Notes under the pieces: generated by a model | Database searches by the model: none | Seen by the model: the letters and a program-made list of their open reading frames with translations, nothing else | Told to the model about the DNA's origin: nothing | Assembly (NCBI GenBank): GCA_016704345.1 | Contig: JADJAH010000017.1 | Location: 124,001 to 188,000, forward strand | Length of the DNA stretch: 64,000 bases | Direction of reading: 5' to 3' | From: Ignavibacteria bacterium | GTDB taxonomy: Bacteria; Bacteroidota; Ignavibacteria; Tepidaquicellales; Tepidaquicellaceae | Translations under genes and position numbers: made by a program | Part shown: positions 1 through 8,403 of the stretch, piece after piece | How positions within the stretch are numbered: position 1 is the stretch's first letter | Layout of the letters: the number at the start of each line of letters is the position of its first letter

Positions 1-63
1 GTCCTTTATCTTCCTTAGAATATATTTCTCGGGATTTATTGTATCAAATTTAAGCAGTCTCAT
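1..63 (-). CDS. Partial CDS at left edge, start only, unknown product
   Basis: An ATG at 63-61 on the minus strand opens a stop-free frame of 21 codons that runs off the window (begins MRLLKFDTINPEKY). It overlaps the end of the preceding glycosyltransferase by 14 bases, which is the overlap style used throughout this operon, so it is probably the next gene. Too little is visible to name a family. Confidence 0.45.
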   Translation of the reverse strand, partial: MRLLKFDTINPEKYILRKIKD

Positions 64-1375
64 TGGCAATTCTTTTTTCATTAGCTCTTTTGTTTATCTC
101 CTCATATAAATTAACCCAGTCTGAAGCCACACGTGAATTGTCAAAAAAGTCTCTCACAATCTTGCGGTTATCTGCAGTCTTTGCCCTCTCGCTTTTCAGA
201 TTCTTGAGAAGAAACTCAATCTCATTTTTCAGATGCTTGATCGACTCTATCTCGCGGTAGTAAATACCAATTCTTCGAAGCGCTCCGTATGGCATCCATG
301 CTCCATTCACTGCTATTGTATCTGAGCAATATGATTCAAGCATTGCAGTATTTAGATTGTCGGTCTCTCGCAAATTCAGTTTTATTTCTGTTGATACTAT
401 CAGTTCCAGCACCTCATCAGTAGTAATGTAACTGTCAATGACCGTGCTTGAAAAGGTTGAGTCTTCAGCCGCTCTCTTGACATTACTCAGGTATTTACCG
501 GACTTATCACTTAAGCCGTAAGTCATTGGGATGACAACGTGTATCTTTGCTTTCAAGTCTTCAGGAAGCAAGTTTAATTGCTCAATGATCTCAAGATGCT
601 TTTGCCAGATCGAAGCATTATATCCGGCTTCAATAATTATTTTGCTTTCTTCTATACCGTACCGTTCAACAAATTTTTTCCTCAGCATTTCAGAATCTGC
701 ATTGGCTATCCTGTCCATCATTTCATTGTCTATTACAAAGTATGCGTTGCGTATCTTGGAAATGAATTCCCTTCCGAATTTTGCCAGGAAGTATTGAGTC
801 ATCTCAATCGTATTTATTATTACGAAATCTGCTCTTTGAATCGCTTCATACTGAGCCTTGTAACTTTCAACTCCGGCATCATTCAGCAGATCAGATCCCC
901 ATACATGTAGAATGACAATTTTGTTCTTGCCTATGTACTTCAGCGGAACAAGCATTTCCGCTCCCAGGTAATGGAAATGAAATGCATCATAGTTATTGAA
1001 ACTTTTCTTCATCATAGACGAAAACTTTTTTTCCTCCGCAATTGCACTTAGATACCTTTTGGCGTGACTTATTCTAAGATTTAGTATATCTCTTATTATA
1101 ATGCTTCGTGAAATCTTGTCAGATAATGACCTCATAAATTCTTTTGCTATCTCGGGGGGAGAAACCTCAATTGTCCTTTTCCGTGGAAGTTTTACAAACT
1201 CGTCAAAAGAACCTAGTTCAACATCAGTTACTTCCTTACCATCGGGTCTTATCATATTGGCTCCCGCAATATGCAGATAGTCAAGATTATCTTTCAGAAG
1301 CGACGCAATATTCTGAACATGATAATAACTGCAATGTCCTAAGAACAAGATTTTGAGCTTATCTCCCTGCTTCAA
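50..1375 (-). CDS. GT-B type glycosyltransferase
   Basis: A 441-residue protein with the feel of a GT-B glycosyltransferase. The N-terminal Rossmann half begins with KILFLGHCSYYH, carries FHFHYLG near residue 133 and then a HVWGSDLL stretch near 157-164. The C-terminal half has a donor-site-like TAMLESY segment near residue 345. It probably adds one sugar to the glycan repeat on the cytoplasmic face. The start is TTG (1375-1373), directly after the nucleotidyltransferase stop, and no better ATG exists before the conserved first strand. It is the last complete gene of the leftward operon. Donor and acceptor cannot be told from sequence. Confidence 0.7.
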   Translation of the reverse strand: MKQGDKLKILFLGHCSYYHVQNIASLLKDNLDYLHIAGANMIRPDGKEVTDVELGSFDEFVKLPRKRTIEVSPPEIAKEFMRSLSDKISRSIIIRDILNLRISHAKRYLSAIAEEKKFSSMMKKSFNNYDAFHFHYLGAEMLVPLKYIGKNKIVILHVWGSDLLNDAGVESYKAQYEAIQRADFVIINTIEMTQYFLAKFGREFISKIRNAYFVIDNEMMDRIANADSEMLRKKFVERYGIEESKIIIEAGYNASIWQKHLEIIEQLNLLPEDLKAKIHVVIPMTYGLSDKSGKYLSNVKRAAEDSTFSSTVIDSYITTDEVLELIVSTEIKLNLRETDNLNTAMLESYCSDTIAVNGAWMPYGALRRIGIYYREIESIKHLKNEIEFLLKNLKSERAKTADNRKIVRDFFDNSRVASDWVNLYEEINKRANEKRIANETA

Positions 1376-1376
1376 C

Positions 1377-2204
1377 TTATCCTAAATTATGTTGTCTGTT
1401 TGCAAGGAAGTCCTGAGTCTTTTTGAATTCTTTCCATTCACCTATATCAAGCCATGACATTTCACTAACGGGAAACACTCCCACATTTCCGTTTCTTTCC
1501 GAAATTTTTGTAATGAGTTCGGTAATATGAAAAAATTCTTTCTCGGGGATTTCATTGAGAAGATGAGGTTCGAGAATATATGTTCCGGAATTTACAGTAA
1601 GCGTAAGTTCAGGCTTTTCTGTTATCTCCTGCAACTGTCCCCCATTATGGAACTCGAGTTTTCCATATGGAATGTCGTAATGCTTCAGCGCTCCGATTAT
1701 TGTCAGTTCATTATTGTTCTCTTTGTGAAAATTGTAAACTTCGGAAAAATCCTGATCAAGAAGCGTGTCGCAATTGGTCATAAAAAATGTCCTGTCAATT
1801 ACACCTTTCAGCATAGACAAACTACCACCCGTTCCATACTCTACATCTTCTTTAACGATGTTGACATAATAATCTCTGTCTGGAATTTCAGATATATAGT
1901 TCTCGATCATAGCAGCCTTGTAATTTACAATGAGATGAAATTCTCTCATCCCAAACTTTTTAAAAGAGTCAAAGATCATTTCAATAATTGACTTTTCTCC
2001 AATCGGTATGAGCGGTTTTGGAATGATGTTTGTCAAAGGCTTAAGTCTCGTTCCTCTTCCGCCTGCCATAATTACCACCGGAAGGTCTATACCCGACATC
2101 TCATGGATACTTCTGTCCTGAATGATATCATTCCAGAAAACTATCCTGCTGATGCCTTTCTCTTCGTTTAGAACAGGCATGAATTCTGCCCTGTGATGAA
2201 TCAT
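1377..2204 (-). CDS. Nucleotidyltransferase fragment (catalytic half of PtmE-like protein)
   Basis: A 275-residue frame with the complete sugar-1-phosphate nucleotidyltransferase domain from about residue 41: signature VVIMAGGRGTRLKPLT, then substrate-binding and metal-binding segments including TNCDTLLDQDF. The first 40 residues are the tail of a second CBS repeat (HHRAEFMPVLNEEKG), which shows the natural gene begins further upstream in another frame. Catalytic residues look intact, so it may still be active if initiated at the ATG at 2204. The predicted product is a GDP-amino sugar, judged by the LegB/LegC neighbours. Confidence 0.7.
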   Translation of the reverse strand: MIHHRAEFMPVLNEEKGISRIVFWNDIIQDRSIHEMSGIDLPVVIMAGGRGTRLKPLTNIIPKPLIPIGEKSIIEMIFDSFKKFGMREFHLIVNYKAAMIENYISEIPDRDYYVNIVKEDVEYGTGGSLSMLKGVIDRTFFMTNCDTLLDQDFSEVYNFHKENNNELTIIGALKHYDIPYGKLEFHNGGQLQEITEKPELTLTVNSGTYILEPHLLNEIPEKEFFHITELITKISERNGNVGVFPVSEMSWLDIGEWKEFKKTQDFLANRQHNLG

Positions 2205-2476
2205 TGATTGTCTGATGTCATCTTCACTTTGATACTCGAAGCAAACCGTGACTTTCTCTCTGAGAATTCCGCCAATCTTCTCTTGAAGTTTACTCCTCTC
2301 ACAATAGCTCTTTGGATATCTCCAATGCTTAACAAGCTCTTGAATGATCCATTATCATTAACAATCAGCAACTTGATTCCGAGCTGATCCATTTTCTTGA
2401 GAGCGCTTAGAATGTTATCAGACTTGTCGACAGATAATCTCTTAAGCAATATCTCTAGCGGCTCGGGAGCCCTCAT
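2201..2476 (-). CDS. N-terminal CBS fragment of the split PtmE-like protein
   Basis: This 91-residue open frame contains a single CBS repeat and ends in eight out-of-frame residues (VKMTSDNQ) after the frameshift at about 2228-2230. A lone CBS repeat is not a normal stable unit, since CBS modules pair. The fragment is best read as the front of the following nucleotidyltransferase gene, with which it overlaps by four bases (ATGA). Confidence 0.6.
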   Translation of the reverse strand: MRAPEPLEILLKRLSVDKSDNILSALKKMDQLGIKLLIVNDNGSFKSLLSIGDIQRAIVRGVNFKRRLAEFSERKSRFASSIKVKMTSDNQ

Positions 2477-2588
2477 TGTTTTCTCTCTTCTTTAGTTTTA
2501 GGAAATACTTCTTTTCGGAAATACACAATTTTACTTTTTAAATCTGAAGCAAGATGGTTAATGCTTAAATCATTGATCGCTAAATAGT

Positions 2589-3734
2589 TCAAATTATACT
2601 CATAAGTGATTCCGATACATAGTCCACTTCATCATTCTTAAGGCCGGAAAACATTGGCAGCGTGATTTCATTTTCTGAGACATACTCGGTAACAGGTAAC
2701 GATACTTTATATTTCTTGTAAGAGGACAGACGGTGCACTGCAGGATAATGAACGCTCGTCTGAATTCCTTTCTCATAAAGCCGGCTCCTCACATAATCTC
2801 TTTTCTCCCTGTCGGAATTTTTCAGAACAACTGTAAAAATGTAATTTGATACAAATTCCTTCCTGTCTCTGAAAGGAATAGCTATCTTTTTAGAGCGCGA
2901 TAATTTCTTCAGATATCTTTCTCTTACTTTTTTTCTTTTGAAAAGATCTCTTCTGAGCTTTGACAATTGCACCAATCCTATAGAGGCACGAATATCATCG
3001 AGCCGGTAATTATAGCCGATTCCATGGACATCATAACCTGCATTATGTCCTTTGGATCTTTCATACGAAAGAGATGTCATCCCGTGTGATCGAAGCAGCT
3101 TTGCGCGTTCATACAAATCACTGTTGCTCGTCACTAACATACCTCCCTCACCGGTACTTATGTTTTTGTTTGAGAAGAAACTGAAGCATCCGATCTCTCC
3201 GATTGTTCCTAACTTCTTCCCTTTATACTCCGAAAGCGGAGCATGACAAGCGTCTTCAATTACTTCTATGCCGTGCTTTTCTGCAAGGGAAACAATTTCA
3301 TCCATATCATTTGCAAACCCGCCGTAATGCATGGCAATGATAGCCTTTGTTTTTGGTGTAATAAGTTTCTTAAGTTTGTTTATATCCATGTTGAGATCTT
3401 CTTCACTCTTTATGTCACAGAATACTGGAGTCGCATCAACATACTTCACGCAATTCACAGTTGCACAAAAAGTAAGCGAAGGCACTATCACTTCATCACC
3501 TTTTTGAATACCTGTCAGCAACATGGAAAGATGAAGTGCTGATGTACAGTTCGTTAAAGCAACTGCGTATGGCGAACCCAGAGCTTCCGCAAAACGATTC
3601 TCAAACTCGATCGTCTTCGGTCCAAGTGATATCCACTTGCTCCGCATGGTTTCGATTACTGCTTTCTCTTCGTCTCTTCCAAAATTCAAATCGAACAATG
3701 GAATTTTGTACGTTGTCTTTTCTTTCCTCTTCAC
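2589..3734 (-). CDS. legC: PLP-dependent sugar aminotransferase, LegC-like (DegT/DnrJ/EryC1/StrS)
   Basis: A 381-residue DegT-family aminotransferase. The PLP-binding lysine is K190 in FFSNKNIST, and the cofactor aspartate is D161 in VIEDACHAP. The N-terminal SKWISLGPKTIEFEN and TNCTSALHLS motifs are typical. The family moves an amino group from glutamate to a 4-keto nucleotide sugar. The gene lies directly downstream of the LegB-like dehydratase and upstream of the PtmE-like gene, so the likely substrate is the 4-keto-6-deoxy GlcNAc nucleotide of legionaminic acid synthesis. The start is GTG (3734-3732). Other 4-keto sugars remain possible, because DegT members are hard to separate by sequence alone. 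Confidence 0.8.
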   Translation of the reverse strand: MKRKEKTTYKIPLFDLNFGRDEEKAVIETMRSKWISLGPKTIEFENRFAEALGSPYAVALTNCTSALHLSMLLTGIQKGDEVIVPSLTFCATVNCVKYVDATPVFCDIKSEEDLNMDINKLKKLITPKTKAIIAMHYGGFANDMDEIVSLAEKHGIEVIEDACHAPLSEYKGKKLGTIGEIGCFSFFSNKNISTGEGGMLVTSNSDLYERAKLLRSHGMTSLSYERSKGHNAGYDVHGIGYNYRLDDIRASIGLVQLSKLRRDLFKRKKVRERYLKKLSRSKKIAIPFRDRKEFVSNYIFTVVLKNSDREKRDYVRSRLYEKGIQTSVHYPAVHRLSSYKKYKVSLPVTEYVSENEITLPMFSGLKNDEVDYVSESLMSII

Positions 3735-3812
3735 TGTCTAAGCTTTCGCATTAATAGTTAAGTTCAATACGGATTCTCACCGCGTGACATCTACTGATTA
3801 AATACTGTTTTA

Positions 3813-4796
3813 TCAAACATTATAAATCTCAGAACGGTAGTGCTTAAGATTATCGGAATCTTTGAACCAATTCAATGTTTCATTCAATCCTTCTTCAAGC
3901 GAGGTTGCCGGCTTCCAATTAGTATATCTTTCTAATTTGTCAGCTGAACCAAGCAACCTCTCAACTTCACTCTTGTCGGGCCTGAGTCTGACATCGTCCG
4001 TTACAATTTCACAATCGCCTCCCGTCATATCAATTATCTTACCGGCAAGCTCTCCAATACTGATCTCGCTTTGCGTTGCAATGTTTACTTCCTCACCAAT
4101 AAGAGAGTCACATTGAGAAATCCTGAGAAAGCCTTCAGCTGTATCTTTTACGTAAACAAGATCACGAGTAGGATGAAGTGAACCGAGTTTTATTTTTTTT
4201 GCACCCGCCAAGATCTGCGTGATTATAGTCGGAATCACTGCCCGTGCAGATTGCCTCGGCCCGTAAGTGTTAAAAGGTCTGACTATTGTTATTGGCATAC
4301 CGAAACTTCTGAAGTAAGATTCAGCAAGAGCATCTGCCCCTATCTTCGATGCAGAGTATGGTGATTGCCCCTGTTTCGGATGATTCTCATCGATCGGTAC
4401 ATACATTGCAGTACCATAAACTTCGGATGTTGAAGTTATAATGATTCTCTTGGTTTTGTGCTTCCTGCCTGCATTCAGTATGTTCAGTGTTCCTTTGATA
4501 TTGGTATCAATATAACTTTCGGGAGCAGAATAACTGTAAGGTATTGCTATAAGTGCGGCTGTATGAAATACAACTTCGACATCCTGAACTATTGAATCCA
4601 TCATAGCGCTGTCTCTGATATCTCCCGGAATAATTTCCAGGTTTTGAAAAACTTCCTCAGGAAGAGAACCAAGCCATCCGATATTGCCAAATGAATTATA
4701 CTGTACAAGACATTTTACTTCATGACCTTCTTTGCAGAGGGCTTCTGTAAGATGACTCCCTATGAATCCTTCAGAACCTGTAACAAATACTTTCAA
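3813..4796 (-). CDS. legB: NAD-dependent 4,6-dehydratase, LegB-like
   Basis: A 327-residue extended SDR. The Rossmann GSEGFIGSH motif sits at residues 7-15, STSEVYGTA around 122-130, and the catalytic Y147-x3-K151 in PYSASKIGAD. The pattern YNSFGNIGWLGSLP near residue 33 resembles LegB-type enzymes that turn GDP-(or UDP-)GlcNAc into the 4-keto-6-deoxy sugar. The start codon is TTG: codon 1 lies right before the first beta strand (KVFVTG), so no other start is possible. A 78-base gap separates it from LegC. The DE pair usual in dehydratases is SE here, as I recall for this subgroup. Confidence 0.82.
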   Translation of the reverse strand: MKVFVTGSEGFIGSHLTEALCKEGHEVKCLVQYNSFGNIGWLGSLPEEVFQNLEIIPGDIRDSAMMDSIVQDVEVVFHTAALIAIPYSYSAPESYIDTNIKGTLNILNAGRKHKTKRIIITSTSEVYGTAMYVPIDENHPKQGQSPYSASKIGADALAESYFRSFGMPITIVRPFNTYGPRQSARAVIPTIITQILAGAKKIKLGSLHPTRDLVYVKDTAEGFLRISQCDSLIGEEVNIATQSEISIGELAGKIIDMTGGDCEIVTDDVRLRPDKSEVERLLGSADKLERYTNWKPATSLEEGLNETLNWFKDSDNLKHYRSEIYNV

Positions 4797-4808
4797 AGAT
4801 CTTTACTT

Positions 4809-6092
4809 TTATTTAATGAGAAATTCAGCATCCATTAAACCATAGTTGCCGCCTCTGTTCAATTTTCCGGACTTCCAGAAATCACCTTGCAGCACTGTCA
4901 GTTTGGCAACATTCTCGACGGTATCAAGTACGTTCTCTGTTCTCGTAGAATTCAGACTCGCGAAAAGTCTTATTGCATAACTGTCAGCTCTTAACAGCAA
5001 TCTTGGAATCTCAAGCACAAGTCTTCCTTTTTTCCCAATCTTGTCAAACTTAACTCCCATTTCATCAGTTACAAAAGATGCTTTTGTATTCCCAAAGCCA
5101 TCCACAAAATGAACAGCCGCAATAATATTGCCTGAAAGTTCCTGAAACGTTTCATACTCCAATTCGATCGAAAGTTTTTCTCCTGATATTATCTGCGAAA
5201 GATTTTCCTGATTCGTGCCCCGCAATGCCATATCAACAAACCTGAACTTATCTCCACCAACACGATCGGTTCGCATTCTTAAATCAACTTCCTCTCCTCC
5301 AAATCCCGATGAAAGATATCTTGACACGCAATTTTCCACATCACCGTCATATGTTACAGTTCCGTGCTCCAGTATCAAACCTCTTGTGCAGAGATTTTTC
5401 ACCGCCGCCATATTATGACTGACAAAAAGCACAGTTCTTCCTTCTCTCTTCGATACATCCTGCATCTTACCAATACACTTCCTCTGAAAATCCGCATCAC
5501 CAACTGCAAGCACTTCGTCAACAATCAAAATCTCCGGCTCAAGATGTGCAGCTACAGCAAAAGCCAACCTGACATGCATTCCCGATGAATATCTCTTAAC
5601 CGGCGTATCTATATAATTACCGATGCCTGAGAAATCTACGATCTCGTCAAACTTGCTCTTGATCTCGTTCCTCGTCATTCCCAAGATAGAACCGTTGAGA
5701 AAGACGTTCTCCTTGCCGGTTAATTCCTGATGAAAGCCTGTACCAACTTCAAGAAGGCTCGCGACTCTTCCCCGTATCTTGATGCTTCCGCTACTCGGTG
5801 ATGTTACACGCGACAAAATCTTTAGCAGTGTTGATTTTCCTGCACCGTTCTTTCCTATAACAGCAAGCACATCCCCGCTGCCGACATTGAAACTTACATT
5901 TCTCAATGCCCATACCAACTGGCTTCCGTTCTTCAGCGCCCTGTCGTTGACTGCACCAATCTTGAAATCAGGATTCTCCTTACCGGCCAATTTCAAAATG
6001 AAACGATTAATGTCATGCGCTATAGTCCGCGATGAAATTACACCAAGTCTGTAAAGTTTAGATACATCATCCACTTGTATTACTTTTGCCAT
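4809..6092 (-). CDS. wzt: ABC transporter ATPase, Wzt type (copy 1)
   Basis: A 427-residue polysaccharide-export ATPase. Walker A is GKNGAGKST at about 80-88, the signature RYSSGMHVRLAF at 168-178, Walker B ILIVDE at 188-193 and the switch His in FVSHN. An extra C-terminal domain of about 160 residues matches the carbohydrate-recognition region of Wzt proteins that read the finished chain end. Its ATPase half is very like the second Wzt at 31272-32603, but the C-terminal domains differ. No permease gene is adjacent; it sits between LegB and an SDR. It probably shares the single Wzm at 32613-33470. Confidence 0.88.
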   Translation of the reverse strand: MAKVIQVDDVSKLYRLGVISSRTIAHDINRFILKLAGKENPDFKIGAVNDRALKNGSQLVWALRNVSFNVGSGDVLAVIGKNGAGKSTLLKILSRVTSPSSGSIKIRGRVASLLEVGTGFHQELTGKENVFLNGSILGMTRNEIKSKFDEIVDFSGIGNYIDTPVKRYSSGMHVRLAFAVAAHLEPEILIVDEVLAVGDADFQRKCIGKMQDVSKREGRTVLFVSHNMAAVKNLCTRGLILEHGTVTYDGDVENCVSRYLSSGFGGEEVDLRMRTDRVGGDKFRFVDMALRGTNQENLSQIISGEKLSIELEYETFQELSGNIIAAVHFVDGFGNTKASFVTDEMGVKFDKIGKKGRLVLEIPRLLLRADSYAIRLFASLNSTRTENVLDTVENVAKLTVLQGDFWKSGKLNRGGNYGLMDAEFLIK

Positions 6093-6113
6093 TTTATTCT
6101 AAATCATCTCCTT

Positions 6114-7112
6114 TCATCTTTTTACTAAACGAGTTGCCTTGCCCGCAGAAGTTTTCTTCTGACTCTGATAATATTCAAGAAGATCTCTGATGCTTGACTC
6201 GATCGGCACTTCATTCGTCCAATTAATCTCTGTTTTAATTTTACTATTGTTTCCGATTATCACAGGATTGTCTTTGGGCCTTAAGAGTTTCCTGTTTTCC
6301 TTAACGGTTATCTCAAGCTCGAGTATTTCACACATCATCTGAATAATGTTATGAAGAGATATTCCACATCCCGTGCAGACATTATATATTTGACCCTTCC
6401 GGCCATTGGCAAAGAGCATGTCATAAGCACGGGTTACATCCTGCACATCAATAAAATCTCTTACTATCCCAATATCTCCTGTCACAAGAAGTTCATGCAA
6501 TCTCGTTTGCCTTATCCCAACTAATTGACGGGCGAAAGATGCAACTGAATTCTCATGGTTCATGCCCACACCTATATGATTGAATGATCTTGTCATTATT
6601 ATATCGAGGCCGTAAACTTCTGCATAGAGTTTAGCTACAAGTTCCTGTGAAAACCTGGCTATGCCAAATGGACTGGATGGATTGAGCAAGTGATCTTCAC
6701 TCAACGGAAGATCTCTAATATCAACCTTACCATATTCTTCCGATGTCCCGACTGAAATCAGCCTGCACTTTAACCCGACTGATCTGATCGCTTCTACAAG
6801 ATTCAGAAAAGTGTTGACGTTATTTTGAAAACTTGCTCCCGGACTCTTCCAGCTTCCTGTTACACTGCTGTATGAAGCGAGATGAAGAATGTAATCCGGC
6901 GCGAAGTCATAGATAGCTTTACACAATCTATCCTTGTCTCTCAGGTCGATCTGCTTGAACGAGAAATCAACATTTGTAAAACTCTTGAAGTCAATTGTCG
7001 GCTCCACTATGTCAATTCCTACAACGGCAGTGTTTCCGGGAACATTGTTTAGATGTTCAATAAAATTTATTCCAACAAATCCCGAAATGCCTGTTATAAG
7101 ATACTTTTTCAA
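6114..7112 (-). CDS. NAD(P)-dependent sugar epimerase/dehydratase/reductase (extended SDR) with altered active site
   Basis: A 332-residue extended SDR related to GDP-mannose 4,6-dehydratase/Rmd reductases. GISGFVGINF is at residues 8-17, SVGTSEEYG at 120-128 and MTRSFNHIG near 178. The usual catalytic YxxxK is F149-x3-R153 (SPFGIARFSQE). Relatives I recall carry Y with ARxSQE, so the Arg is familiar, but the Phe removes the catalytic tyrosine hydroxyl. It may still bind nucleotide sugar but be catalytically changed. The start is TTG (7112-7110), immediately before the first strand. Confidence 0.75.
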   Translation of the reverse strand: MKKYLITGISGFVGINFIEHLNNVPGNTAVVGIDIVEPTIDFKSFTNVDFSFKQIDLRDKDRLCKAIYDFAPDYILHLASYSSVTGSWKSPGASFQNNVNTFLNLVEAIRSVGLKCRLISVGTSEEYGKVDIRDLPLSEDHLLNPSSPFGIARFSQELVAKLYAEVYGLDIIMTRSFNHIGVGMNHENSVASFARQLVGIRQTRLHELLVTGDIGIVRDFIDVQDVTRAYDMLFANGRKGQIYNVCTGCGISLHNIIQMMCEILELEITVKENRKLLRPKDNPVIIGNNSKIKTEINWTNEVPIESSIRDLLEYYQSQKKTSAGKATRLVKR

Positions 7113-7122
7113 ATTTTCATTC

Positions 7123-8403
7123 TTAGCTGATTCTTTCTGACAAGCCCGATTTCTTCAATGATTCCGCAGCATCTATAATTTCCGAAAACCTTATACCGCT
7201 CCGATTGCTGATCTCCAGAAGATCCTTCATCCCGTCTGATTGATTTAGTACCCACATCATTGCATTTACATATTGAGATGTATCGGTCTTTGAACCCAGT
7301 GTGGGATACAAACCTCTTTTCCCGAGCTGTGGTTCGCAGTAAGGCATAAGGTTTTTGTAAACTGCATTCTTGTCAACAGCATCTATTACTGCTGCACACA
7401 AATTCACGGAATCTTCTATAGCTCGAAATGATATGAATGACTTATCATCAGCCGAAGTGTGATACTCATCAAACTTTCCGTAACGGGTCCTCATGAGTGA
7501 TCCGACAGGCAGATTAAATCCCGGTGAACAGAACTGTCTTTCATCGCTGCCTGTGGGGAAAAAATCTTCGACCGTAAATTTGGAGTTTGAATTTGTGAGA
7601 ACGTATTCTGCGCATCTGTCTGCAACAGAGTTTCCCCGTCTGCTTCTCTTGTATGTAAATGCGCCATCATCCCCTATACAAGTCAACACGAATCCTGCCG
7701 CAAGTTTTTCCTTCAATCGATTTCCGTTCTCAGACAAATACCAAATTGCTCCGATGGTTTCCGGCACGAAAATAAATCTCAATGTATGATATGCGGGTAT
7801 CCCTGACTTCAACTTACTGTAAAGAAATGACGACACAAGCGGTCCTGACAATTCATTGTTTGCCATAGACGGATGACAAATATATGTCGAAATGAGTATC
7901 TCTCTTTCTGTTTCACCTTGTATGACTGCTTCTCCGATAGTCATTGAGCCTTTGGGGTTGTGTTCTGCATCAATCTTCACTTCATAATTATCTTCCTTCA
8001 AACTCTTCAGTTGAGTATGGCTCAAACAAAATCCCCATCTCGATTCATAATAAGAAGTCCTGTAAGGAATAACATCGGGTTGCTCAGGAGATGAATGAAG
8101 ATGCTGCTTCAATTCATCAAGTGACAACCGTCCTTCAAAACCTTGTGAGTAGCCGATCAAATGAAGATTGTTTTCCTTGAAGTCTATAATTTTTTTTCCT
8201 GAACTGTCCTTCACCCAGGCTTCTTTCACATTCCATTCAGGCGGAACTGTCCAGTCAAAACATTGGGTGCCGGATGGTATCTCCATAACATTCAAATCAA
8301 CCAGCTCAGACAAAATACTAAGAGTCTCTCTGTTTCCGTTACCTGTCAGACTCCTGTTAATGGGCCAAAGTCTGTCGAAATATTTTTCTATCTCCAGTTT
8401 CAA
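7123..8403 (-). CDS. DUF4910 aminopeptidase-like protein
   Basis: A 426-residue protein of the DUF4910/aminopeptidase-like family, often found in polysaccharide loci. Likely zinc-ligand segments are ICHPSMANNELSG (His177), FVPETIGA (Glu near 215), GSDERQF (Asp287/Glu288) and EYHTSADD (His315), in the order expected of an M28-like peptidase fold. The N-terminal RSLTGNGNRETL is a family hallmark. No signal peptide is present, so it is cytoplasmic. The start is TTG in a TTGA overlap with the upstream AAC(3)-like gene. It may hydrolyse or form an amide bond on an activated sugar or its acyl group; the real reaction is unknown. Confidence 0.72.
   Translation of the reverse strand: MKLEIEKYFDRLWPINRSLTGNGNRETLSILSELVDLNVMEIPSGTQCFDWTVPPEWNVKEAWVKDSSGKKIIDFKENNLHLIGYSQGFEGRLSLDELKQHLHSSPEQPDVIPYRTSYYESRWGFCLSHTQLKSLKEDNYEVKIDAEHNPKGSMTIGEAVIQGETEREILISTYICHPSMANNELSGPLVSSFLYSKLKSGIPAYHTLRFIFVPETIGAIWYLSENGNRLKEKLAAGFVLTCIGDDGAFTYKRSRRGNSVADRCAEYVLTNSNSKFTVEDFFPTGSDERQFCSPGFNLPVGSLMRTRYGKFDEYHTSADDKSFISFRAIEDSVNLCAAVIDAVDKNAVYKNLMPYCEPQLGKRGLYPTLGSKTDTSQYVNAMMWVLNQSDGMKDLLEISNRSGIRFSEIIDAAESLKKSGLSERIS

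Larger units (their letters stand above)
1377..2476 (-). pseudogene. ptmE: PtmE-like CBS-nucleotidyltransferase, split by a one-base frameshift
   Basis: Two frames together make one CBS-pair plus NTP-transferase protein of about 366 residues, the layout of PtmE-type GlcN-1-phosphate guanylyltransferases of legionaminic acid synthesis. The N-terminal frame (2476-2201) holds CBS repeat 1 (LLIVNDNGSFKSLLSIGDIQ). The second frame (2204-1377) holds the nucleotidyltransferase core with MAGGRGTRLKPLT, KPLIPIG and the NCDTLLDQDF metal site. Between them, reading the alternative frame upstream of the apparent ATG gives SEDDIRQSMIHHRAEF, the missing start of CBS repeat 2. Restoring one A in the A-run at 2228-2230 fuses the halves. 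As it stands, the downstream half could be made separately from the ATG at 2204 (ATGA overlap). LegC and LegB lie just upstream. Confidence 0.75.
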
